Of a stretch of DNA of 64,000 nucleotides, positions 34,045-46,063 are shown piece after piece (position 1 is the first letter of the stretch; each line of letters starts with the position of its first letter). Location: NCBI GenBank assembly GCA_002917075.1, contig NTMA01000004.1, forward strand, positions 558,001-622,000, given 5' to 3'. The DNA is from Hawksworthiomyces lignivorus. Lineage: Eukaryota; Ascomycota; Sordariomycetes; Ophiostomatales; Ophiostomataceae. Both the position numbers and the translations under genes were made by a program. The notes below the pieces were generated by a model that was not told where the DNA came from, ran no database searches, and saw only the letters and a list, made by a program, of their open reading frames with translations.

Positions 34045-35582
34045 CTAGGTGCGGTCCAGCTTGCGCCGCAGGTTACGCGTGCGCTTCAGCAGCTTCTTGT
34101 ACTTCTTCTTCTTCATCTTGAGCTTCTTCTGCCGCCGCACGCTGATGGCGAGCATGCGCGGCGGGGCCGACCGGCTGGCGGGCAGCAGCCGCTGCTGCTG
34201 CTGGCGCTGCAGGGCATCCTCGAAGCGCAGCTGGCGCAGGGCCATGCGCTCAAAGAAGGAGCGGGGCACGATCTCGTCCTCGTCAGCGGCGGCGGCGTCC
34301 TCGGCGGCGGGGTCGTCCTTCTCCACGATCTGTGGCGTGTGCGCCACGATGCGCACCTGGCCGTGCTCGTCGACCTGCTCCTCGATGGTCAGCACGGCCT
34401 TGAAGACGCGGGTGCTGCGCGGCGCCTCGTCAAGGTCGGCGTCGGCCGCCATGCCTTCCATGTCGGCCACGGAGATCTCGATGCCGTGGCCAGCGGCGGC
34501 GGCGGCCTCGTCCGCCGCGGAAGCGGCAGCGTCAGACGCGGCCTCGCCGGCAGCGAGCGCCTCGCCTTCGAGGCCCTCGGTGGGGACCGGCGGCGGCGGC
34601 GGCTGGAACGGCAGGAACTGGCCCGACAGCGTGTTCAGCTGCACGTAGATGCCCGAGTCGGAGCCGTCGGCGTTCTTGAACTCGATCTTGGGTCCAGAAG
34701 ACGACGACGACGACTGGGAGGACAGGGGGCCCTCGCTGCTGCCGTCGGCCTGCGCGTCCTCCTCCAGCTGCTGCTGCAGCTGCTGGCGGGCGTGCTGCGC
34801 GCGCGCCGCGGCGGCGGCCTCCTGGTCCTTTTCCTTCTGCTGGCGGCGCGCCTTCTGCGGCTGGCCTTCCTGCTGCTGCTGCTGCTCACGGTTCAGCGAC
34901 AGCCCGCCCATGGAGCCCTCCATATCGTGGACGGTCTGGGACAGGGTGCGGATGACATCGGACGTCTTGTGGCCGCTGCCGCGCGGAGCGAAGATGGAGG
35001 CGAAGGCGTCGTCGGAGACGATCTTGGGCAGGCTGTGGGTGATGGAGATGGGGCGGTGCTGAGAGAAAAAGGCAGAGAGAGCGAGAGCTAGAGGAGAGGC
35101 ATTCGGTTAGCAAAAAGGAGGGAGGATGCCAGCGAAGCAGGGAGGGAGAAAGATGTCTACGCACTCTCTATCGGCAGGTGCTGCGTAGACGGCACGCTGG
35201 GGAGCTTCTGGACCGACGGACGCGCCTCCTTGGCCTTGCGCTTGCGCTTGGCCGACTGGGTGGCTGACGAAGATGAAGAGGACGAGGACGAGGAGGACGA
35301 GTTGGAGGAGGAAGACGACGACGGCACGCTGCTGCTGCCCGACAGGGGCTTGGATCCGTTGTCGGGGCTCGACGGCTTGGACGACGAGTAGCGCCGCTGC
35401 TGCTGCTGCTGTATTTGCTGCCGTGGCTGGCCTCCCGGCTGGAGCTGGAGCGACTGCGATGGCGTCTGCAGAGACCGGCGGCTGAACGAGACGCCGGCAG
35501 AGACGACGGCGGCGGCAGTGGTGGCGGCCGAGGGTGGTGCCCCGGATGACGCCACCACCACACGCCGGACAGAGGGAAACAT
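34045..35582 (-). CDS. Mitochondrial small ribosomal subunit protein mS38 (Cox24/AURKAIP1 family)
   Basis: Exons 35165-35582 and 34045-35087 give 486 aa. The intron uses a GTGCGT donor, a GCTAAC branch and a CTCTAG acceptor; this choice keeps frame and gives TLALSAFFSQHRPISITHSL at the junction. The C-terminal 34 residues (RRQKKLKMKKKKYKKLLKRT and so on) are the family domain, in which a basic helix binds the small-subunit rRNA at the decoding side. The N-terminus (MFPSVRRVVVASSG) is a typical mitochondrial presequence. The middle is unusually long and of low complexity: Ser, Gln and Ala runs and an acidic part. In yeast the homologue is about 110 residues, so most of this protein is extension. 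It is co-oriented with the NAT10 homologue and PNG1. Confidence 0.85.
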
Positions 35583-37251
35583 GGCGGACGTGCAAGGGGG
35601 CTTGCAGAGAGGCAGCTCCCAGGAGAAATGCCAAATAGCAATAGAGAAATGTCGAAACAGACGGGCAGCAAAGAGATTGCCCGTGTTTCGGGGGTTTGAG
35701 GCCGGAGGGGAGGGGAGGGGAGGTGTGGTGCTTCGGCGGGCGAAGTTGAGAGAGAAGGCAATCGAAAGAGGTGAGGATGAAAAAGTCGGCAATTTTTCCT
35801 CTTGCGGGCTTTTGCCCACTGCCCGCCAAATTCTGACCAGACGCAGCTGCCAGGAGGGCCTTGGCGCTACGATATTTGCCGACCTCAGGCAGCAACTCCA
35901 GCTCTGTGGCCTGTGCACGGCCCACCCGATAGCCGACTGCGACTGTGAACCTGCGCGCGCCTTATTATGCTTAGTAGAAGCTATGCAAGTACCAGTATTA
36001 TACGAAAAGAGTCCCCGCATGTGCTCAGCTCCACTGCTGCTGAGAAAAGAGGTCGCCAACAAGCTTGTTGAAAACAAGAATCTGCGCAATTGAGCCTTGC
36101 AGAGTCCTGGACCAGGTGTGTACGTGCTCCATATCGCTGTTATTGTTCTTTCTGTACCTGTATGCTCCCTCTAGAAGGCAGCTGGGAAACCGCCACGACC
36201 AGTACCGGAACATCTTCGCGCAGCTCAAGTCTGCTCTCAATTGCTGGTCCCGCATGAAGCTCTACAGATGCGTCAATGATGTTTTCTTTTTAAACTTTGT
36301 GCAATATATTTTGCTTCTGGTATAGGTATAGATTATAAAGTCCTTGTGCACATATGCCGATACACCTAAGTCATCATCATGCCAAAAAGAAGAGCATATT
36401 CCAAGAAAGAAGGCTGGCTCGTCTTTTCTAGATAACCGCATAAAAACCAAGATACGGGGGAAAACGCCGAGATGCGTGTGACCTCTATATGGAAGAGAAC
36501 ACATGAGCTGCCCAAGAGCCTGCGAACGCCCATCACCGATTTGAGAGGCGTCCGCAGGGCATCCAAAATATAATAAAAAAAATATGACATTGGTCTCCGA
36601 TTTGGATGACCACCCCCGTTTCCCTTTCCCGCTCCCTTTCCCATAACGAATCCACATATGGACGTCAATGTGAAATCGAAAACTCGCACATGGATACATG
36701 TATATCCTCCAATGCTATGCGCCGGTCAAACCTCGTAAGGCAACCTTGAAAATGATCCAAAAAAAGTAATCCAAAGTGCGACAAAAGAAAATATAAGGAT
36801 TGTTGTAGAGTTTGAGGAAGAAAAAACAAATGTGGAGTCTGTCGAGACAAAAGAGAATTAGAATGCGCCTCAGGCAGAGCCAGGCTCTGCCAATGGCATG
36901 GATGTGTAGATATACAAAGCATAAAGATTTGTCCCACAGGGAGCAACAAACGTCGAAGGAAGGAGGATATAATAGGTGCGGTTCGCCGCTGGCACCTCTG
37001 CTCTGCTGCAGAGAAGCTGTGGAGAGATGGCGGCTGGCTAGGCCTGAAAGGGGTATCAGCACAACTCAAGAGTCGTCGTCACATCCTATTAAAAAAGTAT
37101 GTGAAAATAGATGGAGGCGAACCGCCTCCCCTTTTGCGCTTCGTGGCCGACCCGGCTGTGAGGCGGACCGGTAGACAGCATTGGCAGGCTGCAGTGGCAT
37201 TAGACTGCAGCAAGGTGAGAACCGACATGGGCTGTTGCGGGTTTGAGCAGA
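35583..37251. other. Intergenic, no gene seen
   Basis: Promoter of the mS38 gene, then an AT-rich 3' flank of PNG1. Several short ORFs lack family features. No repeat or RNA gene was seen. Confidence 0.45.
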
Positions 37252-38853
37252 TCACGGGAAGCGACGCGAAGGGTCCTGGGGGCCGTGCGGTGGAGGGTGG
37301 AACGGCGGCTGCTGCTGCGAGCCATTCTCTCCGCGAGCCGCTACCCACTCGGCGTTGCCGCTCTGGCGGCCAGGTAACTCAGCAGGCACCTTGGTATCGT
37401 CAGAGCTGCTCGCCGGTCGGCCGGCCGAGTTGGTGCCGCTCGGCCCGGCAACAGAGCCTGGCACGAGTTGTGTGACGGCCTGGGCGATCGAGTTGACGAC
37501 GTACTGGCGGAGCTCGCGGTCCTCGGCCGAATCTTCCTTCTCCAGGCGGAAGCGCTCCTCTTTGCTCATCTTGGTGCGGCGCAGGTTCTTGATTTCCTGC
37601 ATGACGTATAGGAGGACAGCCTCGGGGCATTTGTTCCGCTCGAGAGAGAACTCGCTCTTGCGCACATAGCGGCGGGTGACATCAGTGGCGCCGTCGATGG
37701 AGAAGGCGATGCAGTATGACATCTTCTTGCCCCAGCCCTCCGTGTACAGCCGCGGGTTGTCCCATGACTCTTCGCAGGCGTCGACGTGGACCCACCGCTT
37801 CTGGTGGCTGGAATACACTTCGGTCCAGACATGGTCCTCGGCATTCCACACCCAGCGAACGCGCGCGCCCACTGCGCGGCACAGCATGCTGAAGCAGTTG
37901 GCCCACTCGCCGCACCGGCCGCGACGGGTCTGGAGCAGTCGCCAGACGTCGCTATAGCGCGGGAAGCGCTCGTAGGCGCCGCAGCTGGGATTCGAACACC
38001 GATACGACTCAACCAAGAGGGCGCCGCATGCGCTCTCCTCTGGTGTCGGCCGCGTATTGCCTTGGGCGATGGTGAGTGAGTAGCAGACGGAGCATGGAGG
38101 GTTGTTCACCCAGTTGAAGAAAGATCGCTTAAACCATCTGCGAAGACAGCTGTCAGTGGATATTCAACGCCAATGCGTGCAGGGCACAGAGGAAAAGAGA
38201 GAGACGAACCTTAACAGGGCGCGGATTACACAGTCTTGGTAGCCCCATACTGCCTTCCGGCCATCGCCCATGCTCTCAGCCTCGGCCCGAAATACCTGGC
38301 TCTCTTCGTCGGCTTCGCCGTATATGCGGTCGAGTGGAATCACCTGCAGCGCCTCGTCGAGCAGACCAGGGTTTTCATACTTTACAGGAGTAGTCGACAG
38401 CGTCACCAGGAGACTCCGAAATTGCTGCTCTCGGTCGTTGGCTGCGGGCGGGCGAGGAATCATCGGCAGGTTGCGTAATGACGAGTAGGATGGCGGCGTG
38501 GGCGGAGCGATATTGGATGAAGAGGGAAAGGAGGGAGAGGAAAACGCAGGTGTGACAAAGCCGCTGTTGCTGCCAACGCTACTTGCGCCAGCAGCGGTGA
38601 TCTGTGAACCAAACCGGTCGCCGCCATGGGAGGTGGACGGGCGAGCAGACGCAGGGCTTGCAGAGAGGGCGCGTAGATTGTTTGAAGACGCAGCTTCGCG
38701 TGGTGATGGTGAGCCGCGTCGCGACCGGGACTCGCTCAATTGGTTCAGTCGGCGGGTGCGCAGCAATTGCTCAAACCGTATCCGCAGATCGTGGGCCCAT
38801 TCCTCGCCAAAGTCGTCCTCGCCTGCCGGCGTACCTGGTTGACCTGAAGCCAT
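37252..38853 (-). CDS. PNG1: Peptide:N-glycanase, transglutaminase fold
   Basis: Exons 38210-38853 and 37252-38137 give 509 aa. PNG1 removes N-glycans from misfolded glycoproteins in the cytosol during ER-associated degradation. The N-terminal 150 residues are a Ser/Pro-rich linker. The zinc site is two Cys pairs: CSVC (Cys230/233) and CSNPSC (Cys262/267). The catalytic triad is complete: Cys290 in GRCGEW, His317 in EDHVW, and Asp334 in [23 protein letters not shown] and a charged C-terminal helix follow as in fungal homologues, then a disordered Pro/Gln tail. Several filamentous ascomycetes, including Neurospora, have PNG1 proteins reported to lack catalytic residues, so the intact triad here is notable. 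The intron is 72 nt and restores [14 protein letters not shown]. Confidence 0.95.
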
Positions 38854-39788
38854 GGTTTTCTAATTTATGTAGGTAGGGAAAGGCTGTTTGTTGGAGACTC
38901 CTGTAGACTGACAAAGTCTTCCAGGTCAAGCAAGAGGGGAGCGAGCAGGATAAAGAAGGCAGTCAGTGGCACGTTCGCAGGCCTTGTCTGTCGGTTACCT
39001 GACGCACTGCGTGCGTCGCTGTCGCAGCGTCGTCCGAATTGCCTTATTCAGTGATGAGAGGGCAAGCGAGAGAAAGTGGAAAATATATCCAAAGCACGCC
39101 AAGTCGTTCTATCGCCTCTGTTGTCCTGTGCGCGCTTAATCTGCCGGTGTAAAAGCGTCCGTCATCCAATCCTTGGCGGTCTCGTCCCTTCTCGAAGTTG
39201 AAATAGTCTAGTTGCTCTGCTTCTGTTCTGCCAAGTCCTGTGGCGGGAAGTCGAGAACAGCAGTCAGGAGAACCACAAAGAAAAGAGAAATAAGTCAAGC
39301 GAAGGAACTAAAGAGCGGACACCGTCGACAGGTACGGAAGGTTGGGCGGTTCGAGCGTGCAGGCTGCCTAGAATGTCGAGGTCTCTCTGCGTTTGCTGCT
39401 GTTTCCAGGTCGATTGCTAGACGGGATGGCTCCTATGCGAATCGTGAGATGCAATTGCCGTTGATGTGGTCGTCTTCACTGCAAGTCGTGAGTCTTTTTC
39501 GTCTCCGGTCTCCTCCTTCGGTCGCCTTGTCGTGGGGCGTGTCGTCGTGTCTTCGTTCTGTTGTGTGTGCGTGAGTGCGAGTCTGTCTATACGAGTCCCC
39601 AAGAGGTAGTGAAGAAAGAAGAACCGAGGGGAGAGGTTAAAGGTCGTGGGACAGGGGGGCGGGAATGAATTAAAGGAAAAGAAAAGCAGGAACCGAAATG
39701 GAAGAAATAAAGACGAGAGGAGGGTAGTTTAAAAAATGCCGTTGGTCAGGGTAGGAGAAAAAGGTAAGAAAAAAGGCCCTGGGCGAGA

Positions 39789-39829
39789 GAATATGGGATA
39801 TGGAATATGGGGATATGGGACTATGGGAG
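39789..39829. repeat. Degenerate ATATGGG minisatellite
   Basis: About five imperfect copies of a 7-10 nt unit (ATATGGG, ATATGGA, ATATGGGG, CTATGGG) lie head to tail in gene-poor DNA. Confidence 0.6.
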
Positions 39830-40692
39830 TTTGCGAGCAGGGCGTGTGGGATGAGGCGTGCGTACGTACGAGAGGAGGAATAAGGATGCCGAAGAATACG
39901 TTATGGGGGAGAAAAGGCAGAAGCGTAAAAGCTCTGCAGGCCTGCGTATGTCTTTGTCTTTGCTGCCTTCGCCTTCTGGGGGGGAGGGGAGCGTAAGAGA
40001 GTGTCTCTCGTCTGCTGTAAATTTTGCGTAGGCGGCGACCAGAAACGAGCGGACGGGATCCGGGGGGTAAGAGAAAAAGGGGGGGTGTGAATGCGACCGA
40101 TGGCGATGGATGGCGAACAGGCGTACGTATGCGCCTCTTCAGGGAAAGAGCGACAGGCAGGCTTGCGTGTTCTTCTCCGTCTCTAATTCTTTTTGTCCCT
40201 CTTTCTCTCTCTCGCTCGCTCCTGCTGTCATTGAGCATTATTGCATTGTAACTGGTATTATTACCTTGTTTTATTTTGTTTCTGTATTATTTTATTTTAT
40301 TCTTTCCATTCTTTTAATCTCCATTTCTCTCACTCTGTCTCTCTCTCTCTCTCACATATTACTGCCTATTCAAATACAAAAAGTACAGGTATCTTACGCA
40401 TTGTAATAGGCTGTGAGATACTTCCCCCTTCTAGCTCCCCCCCCTCTCCTCACTCCTCCCCATATTTTTTCTTTCTTCCCTCTATAATTCTTTCTCTGGT
40501 TTTCCCCGGACACTACTAATTGAGGAAAAAATGGTCAATGTAATGTTGCAAGCAGGTGAGATATGCGCGATAGGCAGAACAGGTGGACCAACAGCATCTC
40601 ACTGCGTGTAAGTACTCGTAATGATCTCCGGTGCTTCGTCGCTCGCTCCTACGACGTGCTGCTTCGTAAGATGATGCTGTCCGCTTCTGGAG

Positions 40693-40727
40693 CTCTCTCT
40701 CTCTCTCTCTCTCTCTGCTGCTGCTGC
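40693..40727. repeat. CT microsatellite followed by GCT repeat
   Basis: Twelve CT units (40693-40716) run into GCTGCTGCTGC (40717-40727). A second CT run of about seven units lies at 40339-40353. Confidence 0.85.
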
Positions 40728-43680
40728 CCTCCTCTCTCGCCCCCTTCTGTCGTCTCTTTTCGCCGTTTGCTCGCTGCGTGGCTCGCCAGTAGGCCGAATG
40801 GTGCTGGTGCACGTAATCCCACTGAGCTCGCAGATCATTGGTGGGCTGAAAGGGTCTTTTTTTGGGTGAGCGAAGGAAGGGGGCGTGAGTGCAACAGAGA
40901 AGGGGAAGGGGCAGTGAACGCGCGTCGTCTCTGGTACGCCGGTCCAATTGCAGCAGGTCTTGGCGCCTTTGGCAGCCTGACAACTCAGGACACAACGGAA
41001 CACAACGGGCACAACGTGGACACTGTGTGGGTAATTGCTTCATTGGAGACGATTGCCAAGACTTTTTCTGGGACCGCTCTTACACACATGCAAATGGGAT
41101 GTGCGTACTCGTACTCCGTACGTATCTTATCTGACGAATATTATGTCTCCGAGTCTCTTTATTCGCACCCATTTACGAGTCCTTCTTTGGTTCTTTTTTG
41201 GCTCTTTTGAGGTCCTCTGCGCAAAATGCCCTCCGCCGGTTACCCTTTGTGATCGCTCTGTCCTACGAGTACATCTTTCGTCTCCCCCCCCCTTTTCCAG
41301 TCCCAATGCCAAGGCGCTAGATGCTATTTATTTTATACATCGCTTGTCTTTCATTCTACTGGCAGCATCAGAAAGAAAAGGGCAAAAAGGGGAATGGAAA
41401 TAACGAAAGAAGCGAAAGGCGAAGTGTGAACATCTCCTCCGTCGTCTTTCTTGCCGGAGAGAGAAAAAGGTGGCAGCCACAGGTGACAGGCATCACCACT
41501 TCGACCGCGATCCACCCTCCCAGGTGGGAGGACCGCCGGCCAGCCCTGTGTTGCGGTACTCGAACGTAGTATACATATTACATGGCCGTAGTTGTAGTCG
41601 TATTCTGGTCTGTCTGTATCTCACAAAGCTTCTGAAGCGTGACTGTTACATGGCACTTGGCTGCAATGGGCGGAATTTGCGTCTGGCAGATACAGAGATT
41701 CGGGGCAGCTCCGCTGCGGCGCTAGCAGGGGTCCATGGCGATGACGAGGCGTAGCTGCACATGCCTTCTCTCCATCCTGCTGCTTATTTGGGCAGTGTGG
41801 GTGACCTCTCTGCTGCGCGAGCCCTGTGTCTGGTTCCCCAAATTGTGGCTGAAGCGCAGTCGCCGGATGCGCAGCAGCAGATCATACAGACCAGCCCAAT
41901 TGCACACAGTCGCACACACAACCTGCGTCTGGCAATGGTCTGGGACCACTTTCGGCCTCAGCCATGTGTTCGTGAATGTCCGCTGCAGGCTTCGGTCTGC
42001 GACAGTCGCAGCGCAGTCTGGCTGTGCTTCCCTTGCTCGTCTGCATACCTTTTTCCCATGCAGTGTGCGCCATCTCTGCATCTTTCTCCCACTCGCGCAT
42101 GTGACGAGATAAGGGCAATTAATTGTCGTATATTGCAGCATTCCCACAGCTCATCAATTCTCGGCCTGGCGAATCGATGACATCGCGCCTCGCTGTCACA
42201 CTTCTCGCTTCGCTATCAAGCTGCCTTGTCGGCGGCCAGATACGGAGGAATTGTCCCACAAGAAAAAGGAACGACCTGCGATGGCTTTTCTCTGGCTGTT
42301 TCGGAGGCAATGCTGGAATGCTAGGTCTCAATACTGCCGAATTCCCGGGTTGTATAATTATAAAACCCTCGCTAAGAAAAATGCACCGCGAATACGTAAG
42401 ATGCGAGCTCTGGCGACAGGGTAATTCTGGAAGCTACAGAACTGATTGGCGTTTGCTAGGCTGGGAAAAGAGAGCCCGTCCCGCACTGCGCACTGTCGAA
42501 ATACCCAAGCTTAATATATGTAGCCCCATACAAAGTGATCTCACCCGAATTGCATGCTACAGCGCATGGAACAAGACAATCCTCTAGTTATTTGCGCAGC
42601 TCAGCCTCTATTCGCATCTCTAATAGGATTGTTACATCCCGCGTCGCCAAGACTTTTTCATCAGGGCCTTTTGACACTGTCTGGTCCTTGATTTTGCCCA
42701 GTATATGATCGCCATGCTGATGAGTCCTCTGTATCCGTGTCTTTCTTGCTTTACTTTTTTGCTCTGGCGCAGGCAAGCAGGATCTGAATTCGTTATGACT
42801 ATTCGCAGCCACCGATCGCAGGCTGCAAACCAGACCTAGCCAATATTATGTCTTTCATGGCATACTTCTAGGCTTTTTCTTTGCCCGAAATGCGTTCCTT
42901 GTTTTGTCCATCTCGCCCAATTTGTATCCTATCTTGTCAATCGGTGTTCCGTGTCGGACGTCACCTGGTTGGTGACGCTGGTGAGGCAGCAACTCAAACG
43001 GTGACTAACACTCGAAATGGTTGCCTTTTTCGGCGTCATCAGGTAGCCGTTTTACAAGCCATGGCTACGAGATAACAGAAAGGCAACAAGAAAAAAAGAA
43101 CGTAGGCAGAAGCATCCTGGTTAGAAAGACAGATCTGATAAAAAAATGGCTTTCTCTAAACACACCGTCAAGCGAAACATGTAGATCATGGGAATCACAG
43201 GAAACAACCTGTACGTGGTATCGTAAGAGCCAGAACGAATACCGCGCAAAGCGATCGCATTCGTATAGGCGAGTACAAGAGGCGGTGGGCAATGTACGTG
43301 TATTTAATACCAACATACCACGCAAAGCAGATTAGCTACAGGGGAACTGAAGAAAAGAGCATGGATCGCCGGCAATGGCAAGGGAGTGCGTACGTAATAC
43401 AGTGTTTGATGTCGCCACGGATGCGAATGCGAGCGAGAATAGGGGATAATTAATAGAGAGCAGTGGCCAATGCAGTACCCGTAGTACGATTGCAATATGT
43501 GGGAAATATGGAAAGAGGAAACGAGTGAGGAGACGGGGGGAAGAAACGGGAGAGTTTTGGTGTTGGTGGTGGCTTGCGTGGCCCTTTGAGTGTGTATACT
43601 GAATTTTTCCTGGGTCCTGGCTTTTTGCTGCCACGATATCAAAATACAGGGAGCGCTGGTGGAGAAAAGACCCGGGCAAG

Positions 43681-43690
43681 GTACGAGTAC
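43681..43690. repeat. GTACGAGTAC copy of a dispersed motif
   Basis: This 10-mer or its complement form GTACTCGTAC occurs repeatedly in the noncoding parts of this window, for example at about 15562, 16255, 40612 and 41105. I saw none as part of a coding exon. Confidence 0.5.
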
Positions 43691-46063
43691 AATATCAGGG
43701 GAGGCTTGCGCGGCTGTCGGCCAATTACCCGACAGGCTTTTCTTCTCACTCTCTGTTGGGACGCACCGTAGCATGGCGGAACGCTTGCAAGGAGAGAGGG
43801 CCAAGCCACTGCTGGCCGCCGAGAGGCAACGGTCCAGCAAGGATTGGGCTTACATAACGGGCCAACGACCAGCGAATGACTGAGGCTTGTCGTCTCTTTT
43901 TTTGCTGGTACAGGCAAGCGTCTAACACTCTGCAGACACCACGATCGAAGAAGCTTATCGATTTCGGCCTTCGATATGGGCTATATTGTCTACTATCTCG
44001 TGTCGTATATGAATGACAATCAGAATGGACAGGTCCAGAACCTAGGTTCTCATTTATCCAACTATTTTTCTTCCCATAACTTATTTCAACTCCCCCTCCA
44101 CCGTATCACAGAGAAGCAGGGGGCATACGCAAGCTCGTCAACGGAGATGATGAATTTCTGATTTTTGATATTTGTCTTCTTTGCTTTCTTTTCTGCGTTG
44201 TTATCTTTGGGACTTAATATACGCTCTACTTGTCTCATCTGGAACAATCAATATCGTCTTTCCTCTTAAGCCCACCCTTTGGTTTCGGTTTGACAATAGA
44301 GGCTTCTTTAATTTTCCTTTTCCACATGGCTCATTCTCCCCGGTCCAGGCTGTCAGATTATGTGTATGCCGGTCTCACAAGCGGTTGTAAAGAGAATGTG
44401 GAATGATCTTTCTACGAGACGCTCACCAGACCGCGGGCAGGGGAGAAAGAAACCATCCGAACGAGCCATAAAAAGCAAGGGTAGTAGGGAAAGAGAGAAA
44501 CCCTGCGTGCAGACCATCGTGGAGAAAGGTCAAGGCGATCTATCCTCGTATAACTGATTCCCAAACTAGATACAAATCAGGCTCGGAAACCCGAGAAAAT
44601 GGACAAAGAAAAGAAACACAGGAGCCTTGCAGAACCAAGAGAAACCTTAAATTTCTAGATTACTTTCGCTCGCTGGAAGACAAGGAAAGCTTGTGGAACG
44701 CGCGTCCCTCAAGGAGCAGGCTCGAAGAAAAAAACCAACGAAAAAGATTCACTTTGGCCTCGATAAACGCAGACTGATGCCTCAGATGATCGTTGCTTGG
44801 GTCCGTAAAAAAAAAATCGATCAGGCTCCAGCAAAACCAAAAAGAAAATATGGCCGATGAAGACCCACAAGATATTTGCCCCTTCAAAGCTTTAATTTCA
44901 ATACTGTTCCTCCTGCCTGTATTATTTGCCTCGCTAACAAACTGACCTTACCCATCCGAAGAAGGTAACCTAGACTTCCGCTTGTTAGCATAGTCTAATA
45001 CAGCTCTGGCTTACACAGCAATCGACATAAGTGCCTAGAAGGAGCTTGATTCCAAAAGTGTCGTCATCGTCATTGCGTACTTAAAGCGAACTGTTAATGA
45101 TTCTGAAAAGCAAGCAAACTATTGATATGAGTATTTGGTGCTCTTATTTTCGTTTTTATTTAACTATGTTTTGATGTTCTACGGCGGAGCTGGGAACGCA
45201 TTCTGCTCTTTCAAGCCTGAAATATAGCAAACAACGGTTACATGAAGGACATCCATAAACTGTCTCTCCTACCTCTTACATACTTAGAAAGCGAATTTAT
45301 TCTTTTGACAATGAATCATTTTACATGGCACATGTCGTGGACGGATCTCCTGATGCGCGTCCTCTGTTCATATAGAACCTAGATGCCATACACAAATTCC
45401 CGCACGTCGTACGCCGTACGCGTGTACCACCAAATATTGGAAGCCATTCTAGCACACAGAGTAGCAGCATATACGCTTGGCATTTTGCTCGTCTCCGCTG
45501 TTATGCATGTTTCCTCTTCAAGAGCCTGGCTTTTTTCCTTGTACGCGCAACAAGCGAACAATGAAAGATGTGTGCAAAAGAGAGAAAGAGAGGCAGAGAG
45601 AAGCAAAACATGAATTCATTAATACTGGCTTGCATATCTTGCTGGCGGATAAGATACATGCCATCTGAACTACGAAGTGTTTTTTAGTCGCTTTGTACTT
45701 GTGCGTATCCCTTTCCGTTGACAGGGCTACGATGACACAGACTTGTCCACTTAGAGGCGCTTTGAGTTCACACAGACGTATGAAAGTGGTCACTTTAATA
45801 TTTGCATAGATCTAGACAAAGATTTAAGGTTTTAAAATATGTTCGATTAGACAAACATTCTTTGTTGTCAATATTGTTAGCAGTTAGTAACATCGTAGCT
45901 ACACTCCTCGTCTATCTGACCCTTCTTCTCTAAGCCTATGGTTCCGAGTAGCAGTTAAGATGCTGCCATACGCCCTTCTTTTTTCACCTCTTTCTATTTT
46001 CTTCTTCTTTCTTTTTTCGTTTTTATTGAACGTTTTTTTCTCTCGGACCTCCTTCATGGTGGC

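Larger units (their letters stand above)
38854..46063. other. 7.2-kb gene-poor region
   Basis: No protein or RNA gene is supported. The left 1.5 kb is the PNG1 promoter side. It contains CT microsatellites (40339-40353 and 40693-40716, the latter followed by a short GCT run), a degenerate ATATGGG repeat at 39789-39829, three near-tandem CACAACGG units at 40991-41019, and copies of the TACTCGTA motif at about 40612, 41105, 41266 and 43681. ORFs of up to 215 codons have repeat-driven or random composition. Confidence 0.5.

Noticed and set aside
37988..38000. GGATTCGAACACC, which resembles a minus-strand tRNA B box
   Set aside because: It lies inside the PNG1 zinc-site codons (RCSNPSC), and no A box or acceptor stem could be found.
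40321..40730. Repetitive stretch checked for CRISPR-like spacing
   Set aside because: These are plain CT and GCT microsatellites without unique spacers, in a fungal genome.
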